29,628 bases of DNA from Bacillota bacterium (GTDB lineage Bacteria > Bacillota > Clostridia > Acetivibrionales > DTU013): positions 1 to 29,628 of the forward strand of contig JAFABI010000057.1 in NCBI GenBank assembly GCA_023426125.1, given 5' to 3'. The translations under genes and the position numbers were made by a program. Each line of letters begins with the position of its first letter. Position 1 is the stretch's first letter. The notes under the pieces were generated by a model, which had not been told where the DNA came from, did no database searches, and saw only the letters and a list, made by a program, of their open reading frames with translations. Positions 7,701 to 14,497 of this stretch are shown here, piece after piece.

Positions 7701-10501
7701 TGTTCTGGGTTCTCAAAGCCCATGAATACTGGAAAATGAAAGGGCTGGAAACGGATCTGATCATCCTCATCGAAAAAGAAGGCGGATATGCGCAGCCCAT
7801 TCTTGACATGGTAAGGGATGCTGCGTCTGCAAGCCATGCAAGGGAGCTGATGGACAGAAAAGGAGGCGTCTTTATAAAAAGCGCTTCCCTCATGGAGGAG
7901 GATCAGGTCAACCTTTTTTTCACAGCGGCGCGGCTTGTCGTCAAGGGAAGCATTAATGCTTTAAAGGAACAAATAAGCCGGGCCAGGAAGGCGCCATACC
8001 CTTCCGTCACCGGGAAAACAGCGGAAGAGGGATACAATCCTCCGGTACGGACAGCTTTGCCGGCTGTTCCGGAGGTGGGAAATCTGGATTTTTTCAACGG
8101 AATCGGCGGCTTTACTTCCGAAGGTACGGAATACGTCATCCGGCTACAGAAAAATAACACGACGCCGGCTCCCTGGATCAATGTCGTTTCAAACCCGGAT
8201 TTTGGCTTCCTGGTGACGGAATCCGGCGGTGGCTACACCTGGTCCGGCAACAGCAGGGAGAACAAGCTTACTGCCTGGTCCAACGACCCTGTAACGGACC
8301 CGTTGGGTGAAGCCCTATATCTAAGGGATAATGAAGACGGAAGCTTCTGGAGCATAAGCCCGAAACCTGTACGGGAAGACAGCGCCTATATTATAAGGCA
8401 TGGTTTCGGCTATTCGGTTTTCAGGCATGACAGCCATGGGATGGAACAAAGCATGACGCTGTTTGCCGCAGGGAAAGATCCGGTCAAGTTAACCCTGGTG
8501 TCCCTGAGGAATACGTCGGGAACCGCAAAGGAAATCACACTGGCGTATTTTGTCAGGCCGGTATTAGGCGTAAACGGAGCGTCCACACAGCCCTATATCG
8601 TGACCGGGTTTAGAGAAGAACCAGAAATTTTACTGTTGGAAAATAAATATAGCAGTGACGCCAGGGGAAAAATTGCTTTTATATGCGCCTCGGAGGCTAT
8701 TTGCAGCTATACCGGCGACAGGAATGAATTCCTTGGAATCAACGGCAGCATGGAACAGCCTGCAGCCATGTATTCCGGCAAATTTACAGGTAGAGTCGGC
8801 GCGGGAATGGACCCTTGCGCCGCTGTAAAAGTCGTGATCAGGCTTGAGGCGGAGGAGGAAAAGAAGATAGTATTCCTGTTTGGGCAGGCCGAATCTGTCG
8901 ATGGTATTGAAAATATCGTCCGCAAATACCGGACTCCGGATTCCGCTGCAGAGGAGCTGGAAGGCATCAGGAAGCTGTGGCTGGAAAAGCTTGGAGTCAT
9001 GCGAGTGGAGACCCCCGACAGGTCCATGAATGTGATACTGAACGGCTGGCTGCTCTATCAGGTCATAGCCTGCAGGCTATGGGCAAGGTCGGCTTTTTAT
9101 CAGGCAGGGGGTGCCTTCGGCTTCAGGGACCAGTTGCAGGACTGCATGGCGGTACTGAACATATGGCCGGATCTGGCAAAAAAACAGCTGCTGCTGCATG
9201 CATCCCGGCAGTTCGTTGAGGGCGACGTCCAGCACTGGTGGCATCATGAGCAGGGAAAAGGGATACGGACAAAATATTCCGACGACTTGCTGTGGCTTCC
9301 TTATGTAGCCGCCGAATATGTGGATCACACCGGAGATTGGGATATTCTCCATACGGAGATCCCGTTCATCGAGTCGGAAAAGCTTACTGAAAACGAGGAT
9401 GAAAGGTATGATATCCCCTGGATATCCCGCGAGACAGGCTCTCTTTATGAGCATTGCACATATTCCATCGATCTGTCTCTGCGGTTTGGCGCCCACGGGA
9501 TACCGCTGATGGGCTCGGGAGACTGGAATGACGGTATGAACACCGTAGGCCATAAAGGCAGGGGAGAGAGCGTCTGGCTGGGCTGGTTCCTTTATACGGT
9601 TTTGGAAAAATTCATTCCCATTTGTATCGGCTGGAATGATAGAAAAAGAGCCGAAAGGTATAAGGAGACCGCTTCAAATATCGTGCAGTTCCTTGAAAAG
9701 GAAGCCTGGGACGGCAGCTGGTACAGAAGAGCCTATTTTGATGATGGCACTCCTCTGGGGTCCGTCCAGAATTCAGAGTGCAGGATCGACTCCATTTCAC
9801 AGTCATGGGCGGCGATTTCCGGAGCCGGGAAACCGGAGAGGGTGAAAGAAGCCATGGATGCTGTGGAAAAATACCTGATCGACAGGGAAGAGGGGATCAT
9901 TAAGCTTCTGGCGCCGCCGTTCGACAACGGTACTCTTCAGCCGGGCTATATCAAGGGATACGTTCCCGGCGTGCGTGAAAACGGAGGCCAGTATACACAT
10001 GCCGCCACCTGGACCGTGATGGCTTTTGCCCGGCTTGGAGCCGGCGATAAGGCGTGGGAGCTGTTTCATATGATCAATCCCATCAACCATGCGCGGACGG
10101 AAATCGAATATGCACGGTATAAAGTGGAGCCCTATGTAGTTTCAGCCGACGTATATGCAGTCTCCCCTCATGCGGGAAGAGGCGGCTGGTCCTGGTACAC
10201 CGGCGCGGCCGGCTGGCTGTATAGTGTAGGTGTGGAGAGCATACTGGGAATACGCAAGCGTGGGAATATGCTGCATTTTGATCCGTGCATCCCGGAAGGC
10301 TGGAAGGAATACCGGACAAGATACCGTTTTTGCAGTACAACTTACGATATCAGGGTTGAAAATCTCCAGGGGGTAAGCAAGGGCGTTTTGAAGGTTACGG
10401 CGGATGAGGCTGTTTGCCAGGAGAACACCGTGAACCTTGTGGATGACGGTCGTGAACACAGGATTGTCGTGGTCATGGGAACGGAAAATAATCCTTTATA
10501 G
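1754..10501 (+). CDS. Cyclic beta-1,2-glucan synthase (GT84 / cyclisation domain / GH94)
   Basis: A 2915-residue membrane enzyme matching the NdvB/ChvB/Cgs family in length and order of domains. Residues 1-25 form a membrane helix, and two more helices lie near 420-475. A GT84-type glucosyltransferase follows, with DAD at 643-645 and RWVRGDW at 791-797; further helices span roughly 835-1020. The middle domain (~1060-1550) is glycoamylase-like and carries WGISESGY around Glu1457. In this family that part closes the ring (GH189). The C-terminal GH94 part has two beta-sandwich segments (~1630 and ~2120 onward) and a catalytic-type motif GSGDWNDGMN at 2587-2596, which trims chains by phosphorolysis. 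The family uses UDP-glucose to build beta-1,2-glucan. No domain is visibly missing. The ribosome site is weak. A distinct promoter was not found. Confidence 0.93.
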   Translation: MTLLIVATYVVLGGLVFILLAALVASRKNRCVEIKDTILAPEELEKHAIELARSHPVGKTARGLQWLIRRMNDNFSLISEVFKALNEDVKAFFPTAPAAEWLLDNFYIIEEQAKLIRRSLSKGHYSRLPVLKKGYLKGYPRVYAIALELIAHTDGRIDEKTLTSFINAYQSQVLLSMGEMWAIALMLRIALIENTRYICEAILRSQQEWHRAEILAEKLAAMEFNEFNTAGIINEQLSGAESLTPSFIEHLLQKLRKQGKSVATVTYLLDRMLAEQNSSTETETNREHQLQASRQVSIGNTITGLKLISDLDWADLFESLSQVEFILRQDPADIYGEMDFESRDYYRHEVEKLARAYNTSEINVAGKAVECAANAPDASVSASTLKHVGYYIIGKGRKELSARLSKQLQGKRRFSGLTGRYSILLYLLAIALVTLFLTSYFSYYATSNSAINSITLSVLAFLAALIPCSELAVTMTNCILGHVFKPSRLPKLDLKYGITDNLAAMVIMPTLLTSEKRVRELLDQLEVYYLGNKDKNLSFALVGDFRDSPQETEPGDDSIVDAALAGVRELNDKYGAGRGNIFFYMHRRRKFNAKQRKWIGWERKRGAIVEFARLLKKTGESGFSVVSCNIGELPRVKYIITLDADTCLPMGAARKLVGTIAHPLNNAVVDRGKGIVTEGYGLLQPRISVGVSSSNYSTFTRIFAGQGGIDPYTTAISDIYQDIFREGIFTGKGIFDIDVFMEVLDSRLPENTILSHDLIEGCHLRTGLVTDIELVDGYPGRYSSFSMRLHRWVRGDWQLLPWLASRVRNGKGEMVNNPLTALSRWKIFDNLRRSLVNPALFILLLLGAGILPGSFCVWFGLALATAAAPLLTGILNILLSGNVRSLKAKRKTTAVTGIKASIYQSVLLFAFIPYQAWLMADAILRTLGRVIFTRRNMLEWITAADMENLLKNDVKGFFKRMWMGIAGALALIVFPLIMQRPCVPVLALALPAAVLWMASPVIAWMISKPTVHKKESITGEERAMLRRLARKTWRYFEDFAVEEDNYLPPDNYQEEPPKGAAHRTSPTNIGLLLVSVLSAYDMGYISLSEMCANLDNIITTVDKMKKWKGHLYNWYNTISLETMKPLYVSTVDSGNLLGYLIVLREGLKECIGKPLPDISAAKGLLDTILLLNEESGRQVMETGRLQHLIGSGRLDLTEWAAILSAYLKDMGREENKGELSGTYWGKRVSIAINSAWKELQDFYPAVVHAEDFSRLEGPAGEACGKLKTPCGLSGLADTYADVLCRLKAANSGNGGDVGRDIEKTVSHLKEACGRLEAITGHLRELTDRINFLIDNMQFAPLFDQKRQLFSIGYNVDDGHLSKSYYDLLASEARQASYIAIARGEADSKHWFRLGRKLASYDGFKGLISWTGTMFEYLMPLLIMRNFENTLFDETYTFVLRTQKKYGKHRKIPWGISESGYNAFDINLNYQYKAFGVPELGLKRGLGNDMVVSPYSSILAVSMDPAGTARNVAELVRIGMDGDYGLYEAVDFTPSRLERNIHSSIVKSFMAHHQGMSVAALNNFFNVNILQRRFHADPVIKSAELLLQEKSPEGGLFAKEYRDECTFTEKRIEAGEGEAVRTFGVPDSILPHMHILSNGSYSVTVTDGGSGCSKNEGMAVTRWSGDSAREPGGMFVYVQNVNSNNAWSATFEPCREVPEKYRVVFSPDKAEFHRKDGNIETYTEITVSPEDNAEVRRISLTNHSGHTRVVEVTSYLEAVLSAPEDDAAHPAFSKLFIRTEYVRERACLLASRRQRTEGRKPAWLMHTMAVDGNAVGDLQYETDRMKFIGRNRSLAKPAAMEPDQPLSNSIGSVLDPVMCLRRRIRIEPGQTARVAFTVAVAETRKFALELAEKYQDIKASERVFELSWTRSQVESRYMGLKSEDVEMFLELVPFLLLYNPLRTDIGNIIGKNTRAQPDLWPFGISGDLPVFLACITGREDMDIVFWVLKAHEYWKMKGLETDLIILIEKEGGYAQPILDMVRDAASASHARELMDRKGGVFIKSASLMEEDQVNLFFTAARLVVKGSINALKEQISRARKAPYPSVTGKTAEEGYNPPVRTALPAVPEVGNLDFFNGIGGFTSEGTEYVIRLQKNNTTPAPWINVVSNPDFGFLVTESGGGYTWSGNSRENKLTAWSNDPVTDPLGEALYLRDNEDGSFWSISPKPVREDSAYIIRHGFGYSVFRHDSHGMEQSMTLFAAGKDPVKLTLVSLRNTSGTAKEITLAYFVRPVLGVNGASTQPYIVTGFREEPEILLLENKYSSDARGKIAFICASEAICSYTGDRNEFLGINGSMEQPAAMYSGKFTGRVGAGMDPCAAVKVVIRLEAEEEKKIVFLFGQAESVDGIENIVRKYRTPDSAAEELEGIRKLWLEKLGVMRVETPDRSMNVILNGWLLYQVIACRLWARSAFYQAGGAFGFRDQLQDCMAVLNIWPDLAKKQLLLHASRQFVEGDVQHWWHHEQGKGIRTKYSDDLLWLPYVAAEYVDHTGDWDILHTEIPFIESEKLTENEDERYDIPWISRETGSLYEHCTYSIDLSLRFGAHGIPLMGSGDWNDGMNTVGHKGRGESVWLGWFLYTVLEKFIPICIGWNDRKRAERYKETASNIVQFLEKEAWDGSWYRRAYFDDGTPLGSVQNSECRIDSISQSWAAISGAGKPERVKEAMDAVEKYLIDREEGIIKLLAPPFDNGTLQPGYIKGYVPGVRENGGQYTHAATWTVMAFARLGAGDKAWELFHMINPINHARTEIEYARYKVEPYVVSADVYAVSPHAGRGGWSWYTGAAGWLYSVGVESILGIRKRGNMLHFDPCIPEGWKEYRTRYRFCSTTYDIRVENLQGVSKGVLKVTADEAVCQENTVNLVDDGREHRIVVVMGTENNPL

Positions 10502-10858
10502 ACCGGAAGCCGCCCCGTATGCGCACAAAACATGCTACAAAAAGTGTAGGGGCGGCACTATTAGCGCGTCCGTGGAATGCAATCTGTGATGACACTATCC
10601 TTTGCACTAGGGGATTATTTTTGTCTTCGCATCGACCACCATTCCAAGGTTTGCGCTTACTGCCACAGGCAGGCGGCCAATGCCACCCCTGGATAAAGCT
10701 TTTTTGATATTAATGCCCATGCCATCGAGTGGTGTACACCTGCGGCTGAAAAAGTGTAGGGGCGCGCATTGCGCATCCGCAAAAGCAATTTAAGTCAAAC
10801 AGTTATTATTAGGCATAAGTCACTGACAATTCTGCCTGCAAGCGCCTTACATCAGCTT
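10502..10858. other. Intergenic region with dispersed repeats, no gene
   Basis: This gap separates the glucan synthase gene from convergent minus-strand genes. AAAAAGTGTAGGGGCG occurs twice, at 10539-10554 and 10749-10764. GCCGCCCC (10509-10516) is inverted at 10549-10556. Short ORFs here (10519-10707 and 10769 onward) are repeat-derived or antisense and have no ribosome site. No clear T-tailed terminator was seen. Confidence 0.6.
10755..10781 (-). repeat. Inverted copy of the 98-bp repeat core
   Basis: Read on the minus strand this contains GCAATGCGCGCCCCTACA, nearly identical to the cores in the tandem array at 60-83, 158-182 and 256-279. A second, degraded copy beginning GTGTAGGGGCG starts at 10544. 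The sequence is therefore a dispersed, partly palindromic intergenic repeat and not only a local tandem. Confidence 0.75.
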
Positions 10859-11164
10859 CTACTCGCCTTTTCCCTTGCTTGCACGCTTGTTTCTTGTCAG
10901 CGACAAACCGCCGAAGCCGCTGATGATTGCGATATAAAAGCCGAAATCATACCACCAGCCGGTATTCAGGACCTCGTAAACCCTGATGTTTTTGTCAAAT
11001 AATCCGATTATCAGGGATATGGGCGCTACCCAGCCGTGCCATACACCCCAGAGGAACCCGGCCGGCTTTGCCGGATCAATGGAACCGTCTCCCGGAACAC
11101 ATCCGGCCAGCAGCAGAACCATGCCAACGAGCAATACGGACATAAGTAATCTTTTTTTCATCAT
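10859..11164 (-). CDS. Small membrane lipoprotein of unknown function
   Basis: A 101-residue protein. Its N-terminus MMKKRLLMSV followed by a hydrophobic stretch and LLAGC is a lipoprotein signal with the lipidated cysteine at 22. The mature part has two hydrophobic segments, around WHGWVAPISLIIGLF and FGFYIAIISGFGG, and ends in a basic tail (RNKRASKGKGE). It is probably membrane-anchored. A GGAGGTG ribosome site lies just upstream of the ATGATG start. It sits 53 bp after the cysteine-rich gene on the same strand and no separate promoter was seen, so the two are probably co-transcribed. I have the impression that similar short proteins are widespread in Gram-positive bacteria, but I know of no function. 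Confidence 0.75.
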   Translation of the reverse strand: MMKKRLLMSVLLVGMVLLLAGCVPGDGSIDPAKPAGFLWGVWHGWVAPISLIIGLFDKNIRVYEVLNTGWWYDFGFYIAIISGFGGLSLTRNKRASKGKGE

Positions 11165-11217
11165 TACACACCTCCGCCTGATTGTACGGATTTTTCCGCA
11201 AATTGTTTGCAGTTTTT

Positions 11218-11865
11218 CTAATATTCCACCGGTTCCAGCGCCGGGAATTCATATTCGTTCAGCGGCAGTTCAGATAGCAGCTTTAATGCGCCTTTCAGGT
11301 CCACTACGAGATTTATGCCGCTTTCTGTTAGAATATGCTGCAGCTCAGAGCTTTCCCTGTATATCCATCGGGAATAGCGCATTCGTTCCTCAATGTAAAA
11401 TCCGAATTTACTGCAGTATTCCGGATTATCCAATATTTCACCGCAGATAAAGAAATTACAGACGGTTGTCCTGAAACGTACGGGAAAAGTACAGCCGACG
11501 CCCTCCGCTACAAAGGGGCAGGCCCTGAAAAATATGGTATGATCCTTGATTTGGCCCGTCTCCAACAGATCGCTCCCGGCGATGTAATGATCATATTCTT
11601 CCTTGTCAAAGTATCCATTTACATGCAAATTGAAATTATTTATCACTGTCCCCGGATGAGCCAGGATAGTATCCAGCGCTTTGCGTCCGTCCGGCAAATG
11701 CAGCATTCGCTGTATTTCGGCAAGCGCGAACTCGGGAAAATAATGACAGCAGCCCCGGCTTACCGTTCCGCGCAGGCTTTTAGCCATCACGCTGCCACAG
11801 CTCCCGCAGTCGGTGCAGGCCAGTTGGGGTACCCCACAATCGTATTCTACAAAAATTTTGCCCAT
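11218..11865 (-). CDS. Cysteine-rich putative metal-binding protein
   Basis: A 215-residue soluble protein with many cysteines: Cys10, a CxxCxxC run at 17-23 (CTDCGSC), Cys39-Cys40, and a later cluster in ACPFVAEGVGC and VCNFFIC. The spacing recalls YkgJ-type zinc/iron-binding proteins, in which CxxCGxC precedes a CPF...C...RxxxC segment. That assignment is a guess from the pattern. It could bind an Fe-S cluster or zinc. The ATG has only a poor ribosome site (AAAGG about 12 bases upstream), but a good promoter lies at 11905-11933. The small lipoprotein gene follows. Confidence 0.7.
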   Translation of the reverse strand: MGKIFVEYDCGVPQLACTDCGSCGSVMAKSLRGTVSRGCCHYFPEFALAEIQRMLHLPDGRKALDTILAHPGTVINNFNLHVNGYFDKEEYDHYIAGSDLLETGQIKDHTIFFRACPFVAEGVGCTFPVRFRTTVCNFFICGEILDNPEYCSKFGFYIEERMRYSRWIYRESSELQHILTESGINLVVDLKGALKLLSELPLNEYEFPALEPVEY

Positions 11866-11904
11866 ATATGTTTCAAGCCTTTGAAAAATTTTTTTTTAAA
11901 TACT

Positions 11905-11933
11905 ATTATACTTGTAAATAGAAATGTAAGCAA
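11905..11933 (-). promoter_or_regulatory. Promoter of the cysteine-rich / lipoprotein pair
   Basis: On the minus strand TTGCTT (11928-11933) and a perfect TATAAT (11905-11910) are separated by 17 bases. The transcript would start about 33 bases before the ATG at 11865. Confidence 0.65.
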
Positions 11934-11961
11934 TAGAATTGTTGATGTAAATTCAGTAACA

Positions 11962-12086
11962 ATTCAGGTACTCTCATTGCGAGCGAAACGAAGTGGAGCG
12001 CGGCAATCTAAAAAATGCTATCTCAGTCAGAAGCATAGCTTGCCACGTCGCTTTGCTCCTTGCAATGGCAACCTGGGTACCTGAAT
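11962..12086. repeat. 125-bp MITE-like palindromic element
   Basis: Perfect 10-base terminal inverted repeats ATTCAGGTAC (11962-11971) and GTACCTGAAT (12077-12086) bound an element whose arms form a long imperfect hairpin. The left arm contains CATTGCGAGCGAAACGAAG and GGCAATCTA. The right arm contains TAGCTTGCCACGTCGCTTTG and CTCCTTGCAATGGCA. Similar 'GCAATGACA / TTGCCACGTCGC' palindromes are dispersed in many bacterial genomes. It has no coding capacity, and no target-site duplication was recognised. Confidence 0.8.
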
Positions 12087-12133
12087 AGTCACTTTGGTGG
12101 TGGGAGCAAGTCATCCTATAATCTTTCTTTCTC

Positions 12134-12162
12134 TTGCCAGGAACAGGAACAAAAGCTATAAT
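12134..12162 (+). promoter_or_regulatory. Promoter of the VOC-family gene
   Basis: TTGCCA (12134-12139) and a perfect TATAAT (12157-12162) are separated by 17 bases. Transcription would begin near 12169, about 29 bases before the chosen ATG at 12198. Confidence 0.65.
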
Positions 12163-12197
12163 TGAGGAATGTAAATCAATTTGAGGAGAGATGTGAA

Positions 12198-12608
12198 ATG
12201 GCCGGACAGAATAAAAAAATCGGCGGTGGTGGTTTCCATCATATCGCCATGAAGGTAGCGGATTTTGAGAAATCAGTCAAGTTTTACACCGAAGGGCTTG
12301 GATTTGAGGCAGCCATGTCCTGGGGCGAGGGAAATGGCAGAGCGGTAATGCTTGATACCGGCGACGGCAATTTCCTTGAGCTGTTTGCCGGTGGGACCCC
12401 CGGCGGTAAACCTGAAGGTGTTCTTCTACATATGGCTTTCAGGACCGACAACTGCGATAACGCAGTGGATCAGGCTGTTGCAGCCGGAGCCGTCGTTACT
12501 GCGGAGCCTACGGATGTGGATATAAAATCCGATCCTGTCACTATGGTCAGGATAGCTTTTTGCAAAGGTCCGGACGGTGAATTGCTGGAATTCTTTCAAT
12601 ACAGGTAA
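12198..12608 (+). CDS. VOC (glyoxalase/bleomycin-resistance fold) family protein
   Basis: A 136-residue protein of the vicinal-oxygen-chelate superfamily. The N-terminal module begins HHIAMKVADFEKSVKFYTE (His14/His15). NFLELFAG follows, and the second module has LLHMAFR and ends GELLEFFQYR. Such His/Glu positions usually hold a divalent metal. The ATG at 12198 is chosen because GAGGAG at 12183-12188 is 9 bases upstream; the longer frame from 12162 would overlap the promoter's -10 box. Glyoxalases, fosfomycin-resistance enzymes and dioxygenases share this fold, so the substrate cannot be read from the sequence. The exporter gene follows after 149 bp. Confidence 0.88.
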   Translation: MAGQNKKIGGGGFHHIAMKVADFEKSVKFYTEGLGFEAAMSWGEGNGRAVMLDTGDGNFLELFAGGTPGGKPEGVLLHMAFRTDNCDNAVDQAVAAGAVVTAEPTDVDIKSDPVTMVRIAFCKGPDGELLEFFQYR

Positions 12609-12651
12609 TGCTGCGGCGAAAACTCCATTATTTATTGGCATTCATAAGCTC

Positions 12652-12695
12652 TTCATGAATCAGATCGGCTCCTGCTTGCAGGAACAGATCATGAA
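12652..12695 (+). terminator. Hairpin between the VOC and ABC exporter genes
   Basis: TTCATGA (12652-12658) pairs with TCATGAA (12689-12695), and inside it TCCTGC (12670-12675) pairs with GCAGGA (12678-12683). No T run follows, so it is not a standard terminator. It may be an RNA-processing or stability element. Confidence 0.35.
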
Positions 12696-12757
12696 CGGAC
12701 CTGCACATGATTTATGAAAGGATAGCTGGTAGTTGTCGCCGGATAAGGAGTGATCAA

Positions 12758-14497
12758 GTGAAAAACGTCATAAGGATTTTAAGGCTGGCAAAGCCATACT
12801 GGAAATACCTTATTATTGCCATGGCCGCGCTGGTTGCGTATACAGGCTGTCAGCTGACGGCCCCTTCCATTATCCGCAATCTGGTATCCCTCATTCAGAT
12901 GTGGGATAAGGACCTGGCTCAAAAATCCCTGCAGTTTGCATTATTCCTCTGCGGGGTATATCTGCTGCAGGGTGTTTGTCAATTCCTGCGTTCCTATTTA
13001 ACGCATTTTGCCGCATGGAATTTTGTTTCCGACATGCGGGTGAGGATGTATAACCATTTGCAGAAGCTGTCGCTTAAATATTATCATGACAAGCAGACGG
13101 GACAGCTCATGTCGAGAACCACCAATGATACCGCCATGCTGGAGACCTTGATAGCCCATGCGGCGCCGGATCTTATCGTCAATGTGCTGCTGCTGGCGGG
13201 AATCAGCATAATTCTTTTCTCCATTAATGCCACACTGGCGCTGCTAAGTCTTATAACGGTACCGTTTCTGGTAATTGCCGTTTCAAAGTTTGCCACCAGA
13301 GTTCTTCCGCAGTTTAAAAATTCCCAGCAGGCGCTGGCGGAATTCAATGCCGTTCTTCACGACAATTTGAGCGGCATCAAGGAAATACAGGTATTCAACC
13401 AGCAGGAAAGAGAGCATGCAAGGATCCATCACAGATCCATGTCCTATGTGAAGGCGACACTGAAGGTACTGCGGCTTAGCGCAATATACCATCCTTCCGT
13501 CGAGTTTTTCAACAATCTGGGGATGGTCCTTGTCATAGGCGTTGGCGGTTATCTTGCTTCCACGCAGAGGATACCTCTTGCCGATATTATCGCGTTCATC
13601 CTGTATCTTGGGATATTTTACCAGCCCATCGGAAGCCTGGGCAGGCTGAACGAGGACATGCAGAACGCTCTGGCGGGGGCTTCAAGAATATTTGAAGTGC
13701 TGGATTCGGAGCCGGACGTTGTTGAAAAGCATGACGCTGTTAAAATAGGCAGGGCAAAGGGAAGCATCATCTTTGAAGATGTCAGGTTCCAGTATATTGA
13801 AGGCATTGATGTAGTGAAGGATATCAATATAAGAATAGAGCCCGGAGAGATGGTGGCGCTGGTAGGGCCGACGGGCGTCGGCAAAACCACGCTGGCAAGC
13901 CTGATAAGCCGGTTCTATGACCCTACGGAGGGAAGGATCCTGCTGGACGGGGTGGATTTGAAGGAGCTTTCGTTGAAATCCCTGAGAGAAAATATCAGCA
14001 TCGTGCTCCAGGACATCTTTCTTTTCAACGGCACAGTGGAAGAAAACATTGCATACGGCGCTGCAAAGGCTTCCAGGGAGGAAGTAATGGAAGCCGCGAA
14101 AGTAGCCCATGCCCATGAATTCATCGAAGGCCTGGAAAACGGGTATGGTACCGTCATCGGCGAAAGAGGCGTAAAGCTGTCCGGAGGGCAGAAACAACGG
14201 TTGTCCATTGCAAGAGCGGTGCTTCGCAACAGCCCGATCCTTATCCTGGATGAGGCTACTGCATCCGTGGACATGGAAACGGAAAAGCTCATTCATGACG
14301 CCATCGATAAGGTCATCAAAAACAGGACGACCATCATCATCGCCCACAGGCTGTCCTCCATCAAAAAAGCCGACAAGATCATTGTGCTTGACGACGGCGG
14401 AATCGTTGAAATGGGCACTCATAACCAGCTTATAAAGGAAAACGGGCTATACAGCAAACTGTGCTCACTGCAGTTTGCCGGCAGGGAGGCGGGATGA
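12758..14497 (+). CDS. ABC exporter, fused permease and ATPase (MsbA-like)
   Basis: A 579-residue half-transporter that should work as a dimer. The N-terminal ~320 residues hold about six membrane helices. The C-terminal ATPase has Walker A GPTGVGKT at 370-377, signature LSGGQ at 474-478, Walker B ILILDEAT with Asp498-Glu499, and a switch histidine in IIIAHR. I prefer the GTG at 12758 because AAGGAG (12745-12750) lies 7 bases upstream; an ATG at 12707 would add 17 residues with no good ribosome site. The substrate is not determinable. The family includes lipid, peptide and drug exporters and also NdvA/Cgt exporters of cyclic beta-1,2-glucan. The last is notable because a glucan synthase gene lies 2.3 kb upstream. 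Confidence 0.9.
   Translation: MKNVIRILRLAKPYWKYLIIAMAALVAYTGCQLTAPSIIRNLVSLIQMWDKDLAQKSLQFALFLCGVYLLQGVCQFLRSYLTHFAAWNFVSDMRVRMYNHLQKLSLKYYHDKQTGQLMSRTTNDTAMLETLIAHAAPDLIVNVLLLAGISIILFSINATLALLSLITVPFLVIAVSKFATRVLPQFKNSQQALAEFNAVLHDNLSGIKEIQVFNQQEREHARIHHRSMSYVKATLKVLRLSAIYHPSVEFFNNLGMVLVIGVGGYLASTQRIPLADIIAFILYLGIFYQPIGSLGRLNEDMQNALAGASRIFEVLDSEPDVVEKHDAVKIGRAKGSIIFEDVRFQYIEGIDVVKDINIRIEPGEMVALVGPTGVGKTTLASLISRFYDPTEGRILLDGVDLKELSLKSLRENISIVLQDIFLFNGTVEENIAYGAAKASREEVMEAAKVAHAHEFIEGLENGYGTVIGERGVKLSGGQKQRLSIARAVLRNSPILILDEATASVDMETEKLIHDAIDKVIKNRTTIIIAHRLSSIKKADKIIVLDDGGIVEMGTHNQLIKENGLYSKLCSLQFAGREAG

Noticed and set aside
10519..10707. 62-codon plus-strand ORF after the glucan synthase gene
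   Set aside because: It has no ribosome site, consists of dispersed repeat sequence and has no recognisable composition.
11335..12084. 249-codon plus-strand ORF
   Set aside because: It is antisense to the cysteine-rich gene and runs into the palindromic element. The minus-strand gene has a promoter and patterned cysteines.
12191..12196. ATG-TGA start-stop just before the VOC gene
   Set aside because: The ribosome site is only two bases away, so initiation there is unlikely; it is probably incidental.
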